Part shown: positions 62,639 through 64,000 of the stretch, piece after piece
Layout: the number at the start of each line of letters is the position of its first letter
Numbering within the stretch: the first letter of the stretch is position 1
NCBI GenBank assembly: GCA_009740415.1
Contig: WOYE01000008.1
Span: forward strand, 186,001 to 250,000
DNA: 64,000 nucleotides
DNA from: Planococcaceae bacterium Storch 2/2-2
GTDB lineage: Bacteria > Bacillota > Bacilli > Bacillales_A > Planococcaceae
Reading direction: 5' to 3'
Notes under the pieces: model-generated
What the model saw: the letters and a program-made list of their open reading frames with translations, nothing else
Database searches by the model: none
Told to the model about the DNA's origin: nothing
Program-made: the position numbers and the translations under genes

Positions 62639-63394
62639 ATGATTCATTCTTTTAGTGATGCGACGATTGTACGGTTTTCGCGCAAGATGCTCGATGCTCC
62701 CGAACAGAACAATATGGGGCTGCACGTGGCACGTCGCCAAGAAGACGTCATTATGAATCGGCGCAATTTTTTGCAGTCATTCGGCTATACGCTCGATGAC
62801 CTCGTCTGCGCCGAGCAAACACATAGCGCCATCATTCATAAAGTAACTGCTGCAGATCGTGGAGCAGGTTCAACTCAGTACGAAACGGGGATCCCGGTCG
62901 CTGATGCGCTCTATACTCGTGAAAGTGACGTCGTTCTCGGAACGTTCGTCGCGGACTGTATCCCTGTCGTCTTGTGGGATCCGGTGCAACAAATTATCGG
63001 TGTCGTTCATTCAGGCTGGCAAGGTACCGTGAAAGAAATCGTGCGTGTTATGATTCAAACACTCGTGCGCGATGAACAGTGCGACCCGTCCACATTGCAC
63101 CTTTGGCTCGGTCCATCATTGAGTGAACGACGCTTTGAAGTCGATCAGGACGTGTATGAGCAGTTTTTCGATTTACCATACGCTCGACCGTTCATTCGTT
63201 GGAACGAACAAACGAACAAATGGCACATTGATACGAAAGCGGTCGTTCGTGAACAAGCTTTACAGGAAGGTGTGCTTCGGAAACATTTATCGATCGACGC
63301 GACGTGTACGTTCGATGCCATCGATGGATTTTCTTATCGAGAAGACCGATCGTGCGGTCGTCATTTAGCGACGATCGTTCGACCGAGTAATTAA
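62639..63394 (+). CDS. pgeF: YlmD/PgeF family polyphenol oxidase/purine nucleoside hydrolase-like protein
   Basis: Laccase-domain protein of the YfiH/YlmD family, copper or zinc proteins with purine nucleoside phosphorylase and adenosine deaminase activity and a link to peptidoglycan quality. 251 residues: EQTHSAIIHKV near 59, GTFVADCIPVVLWDP near 99, HSGWQGTVKEIVR near 123 and SYREDRSCGRHLATIVR at the end, with the metal-binding His and Cys residues. AGAGGAGACGGTT precedes ATG. In Bacillus it lies in a different place, near the dcw cluster. Confidence 0.92.
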   Translation: MIHSFSDATIVRFSRKMLDAPEQNNMGLHVARRQEDVIMNRRNFLQSFGYTLDDLVCAEQTHSAIIHKVTAADRGAGSTQYETGIPVADALYTRESDVVLGTFVADCIPVVLWDPVQQIIGVVHSGWQGTVKEIVRVMIQTLVRDEQCDPSTLHLWLGPSLSERRFEVDQDVYEQFFDLPYARPFIRWNEQTNKWHIDTKAVVREQALQEGVLRKHLSIDATCTFDAIDGFSYREDRSCGRHLATIVRPSN

Positions 63395-63396
63395 AG

Positions 63397-63435
63397 AGAA
63401 GCCGTTCAAAATGTGAATCATTTTGAACGGCTTCT
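63397..63435. terminator. Bidirectional terminator
   Basis: AGAAGCCGTTCAAAATG/CATTTTGAACGGCTTCT perfect stem between converging pgeF and selO. Confidence 0.93.
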
Positions 63436-63436
63436 T

Positions 63437-64000
63437 TTATGTTCCACAATACGTAACGAATGGTTCTTCATCGTGAGGTGCTGAGCGATAGGGCTCATTC
63501 AACGTCGTCTTCGTATACGGCTCGCGAACAATTTCCAACCATCGCTCCACGTCTTCCCAATTGCCTCGAACCGCTTCATCAATCGCTTCTTCCACATAAC
63601 TGTTACGTGGGATCACAACAGGGTTCACTTGCTCCATCCAAGCAACCGCTTGCTCTACCTTTTCGCCAATACGCGCGAGCCATTGGCGCTTCCACTCTTG
63701 AAAGGCAGGCGTTTCAAACGCTGCTTCCTCGAACTCCTGTTCCGTTAAAGCTCGAAACGTATTCGTGAAATCAAGCTTGTGCGTCTCCATCAACTGGAGC
63801 AACGCTTCGATGAGCGGCCGATCGTCTTCCGTCGCTTCGATTCCTATTTTATGTCCGAACATTTTCAGCCATGCTCGCTCGTAAAATCTTTCGTACATCG
63901 AGGCGATTCGTTGCGCCTCTTCTACACCTTCTTCGTCGGTCGCTCCGAGTAAAGGAATGAACGTCTCTAACAACCTTGCCATGTTCCAGCCACCAATCGC
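63437..64000 (-). CDS. selO: Protein adenylyltransferase SelO (YdiU), 3' part
   Basis: C-terminal 187 codons of the pseudokinase SelO/YdiU (UPF0061), which AMPylates proteins in redox stress. The frame is open to the window edge (GGWNMARLLETFIPLL), so the start lies outside; the visible ATG 63982 is internal. NPVVIPRNSYVEEAIDEAVRG and the terminal FVTYCGT match the conserved C terminus, including the disulfide-forming cysteine. The kinase-like catalytic part is not in the window. Confidence 0.9.
   Translation of the reverse strand, partial: AIGGWNMARLLETFIPLLGATDEEGVEEAQRIASMYERFYERAWLKMFGHKIGIEATEDDRPLIEALLQLMETHKLDFTNTFRALTEQEFEEAAFETPAFQEWKRQWLARIGEKVEQAVAWMEQVNPVVIPRNSYVEEAIDEAVRGNWEDVERWLEIVREPYTKTTLNEPYRSAPHDEEPFVTYCGT

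Overview
The window is chromosomal DNA of a Gram-positive bacterium of the Bacillales (Bacillota). The evidence is the ctsR-mcsA-mcsB-clpC cluster followed by radA, yacL, ispD and ispF, a CtsR/sigma-A/sigma-B style of promoters, a DesK/DesR membrane-fluidity system, a bacillithiol-linked YtxJ, catabolite (cre) boxes, a BirA box and an exact Bacillus-type parS site. No rRNA, tRNA, prophage, insertion sequence or CRISPR array was seen. Genus cannot be fixed from sequence alone; an Exiguobacterium- or Planococcaceae-like organism would fit.

Layout. 1-8.8 kb: the heat-shock/protein-arginine-phosphorylation operon (ctsR, mcsA, mcsB, clpC, each end with its own CtsR operator), then a small sigma-B-type stress gene, radA, yacL, ispD and a partial ispF; disA is missing between radA and yacL. 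8.8-12.4 kb: an unknown membrane-anchored protein, then bioY-bioB under a BirA operator. 12.4-17.4 kb: a DCC-family gene whose start lies inside a parS site, an HxlR regulator divergent from two flavin-type oxidoreductases, and TetR plus oleate hydratase. 17.4-21.8 kb: DUF779 protein, aldehyde dehydrogenase, a regulatory-looking 0.7-kb gap with repeats and a cre box, and a dicarboxylate transporter. 21.9-26.8 kb: an M20 amidohydrolase, a C39-like protein and a TPP-riboswitch thiMDEW operon for thiamine salvage.

26.8-34.3 kb: FAD-linked oxidase with an unknown partner, a sortase with two D,D-carboxypeptidases, and des-desK-desR. 34.3-35.2 kb: a headless lipoprotein gene directly abutting what looks like domains V and VI of a group II (class C-like) intron, next to ytxJ. 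35.2-41.8 kb: PAP2 phosphatase, acetamidase/formamidase, a lipoprotein, mscL with a sigma-B-type promoter, YdjM-like protein, TldE/TldD and a 33-residue membrane peptide. 41.8-48.4 kb: thioesterase, an orphan trpB with a leader that carries (G/U/A)AG repeats and a terminator, RluF-type pseudouridine synthase, two linked poorly known genes, acetate/succinate CoA-transferase and a LytTR regulator. 48.9-53 kb: a PAS-GGDEF-(degenerate EAL) protein and a chemoreceptor. 53-64 kb: YcdB-like protein, a Tet(M)-like ribosome-protection GTPase, PdxK, acetoacetyl-CoA synthetase, VOC protein, LysR divergent from a CofE-like protein, PgeF/YlmD and a partial SelO.

Overall the region is core and housekeeping in character, with vitamin salvage (biotin, thiamine, B6), acyl-CoA and acetate use, and envelope maintenance. 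The most unusual signals are regulatory or relic elements: the intron remnant, the trpB leader, the parS site, and two sigma-B-type promoters.
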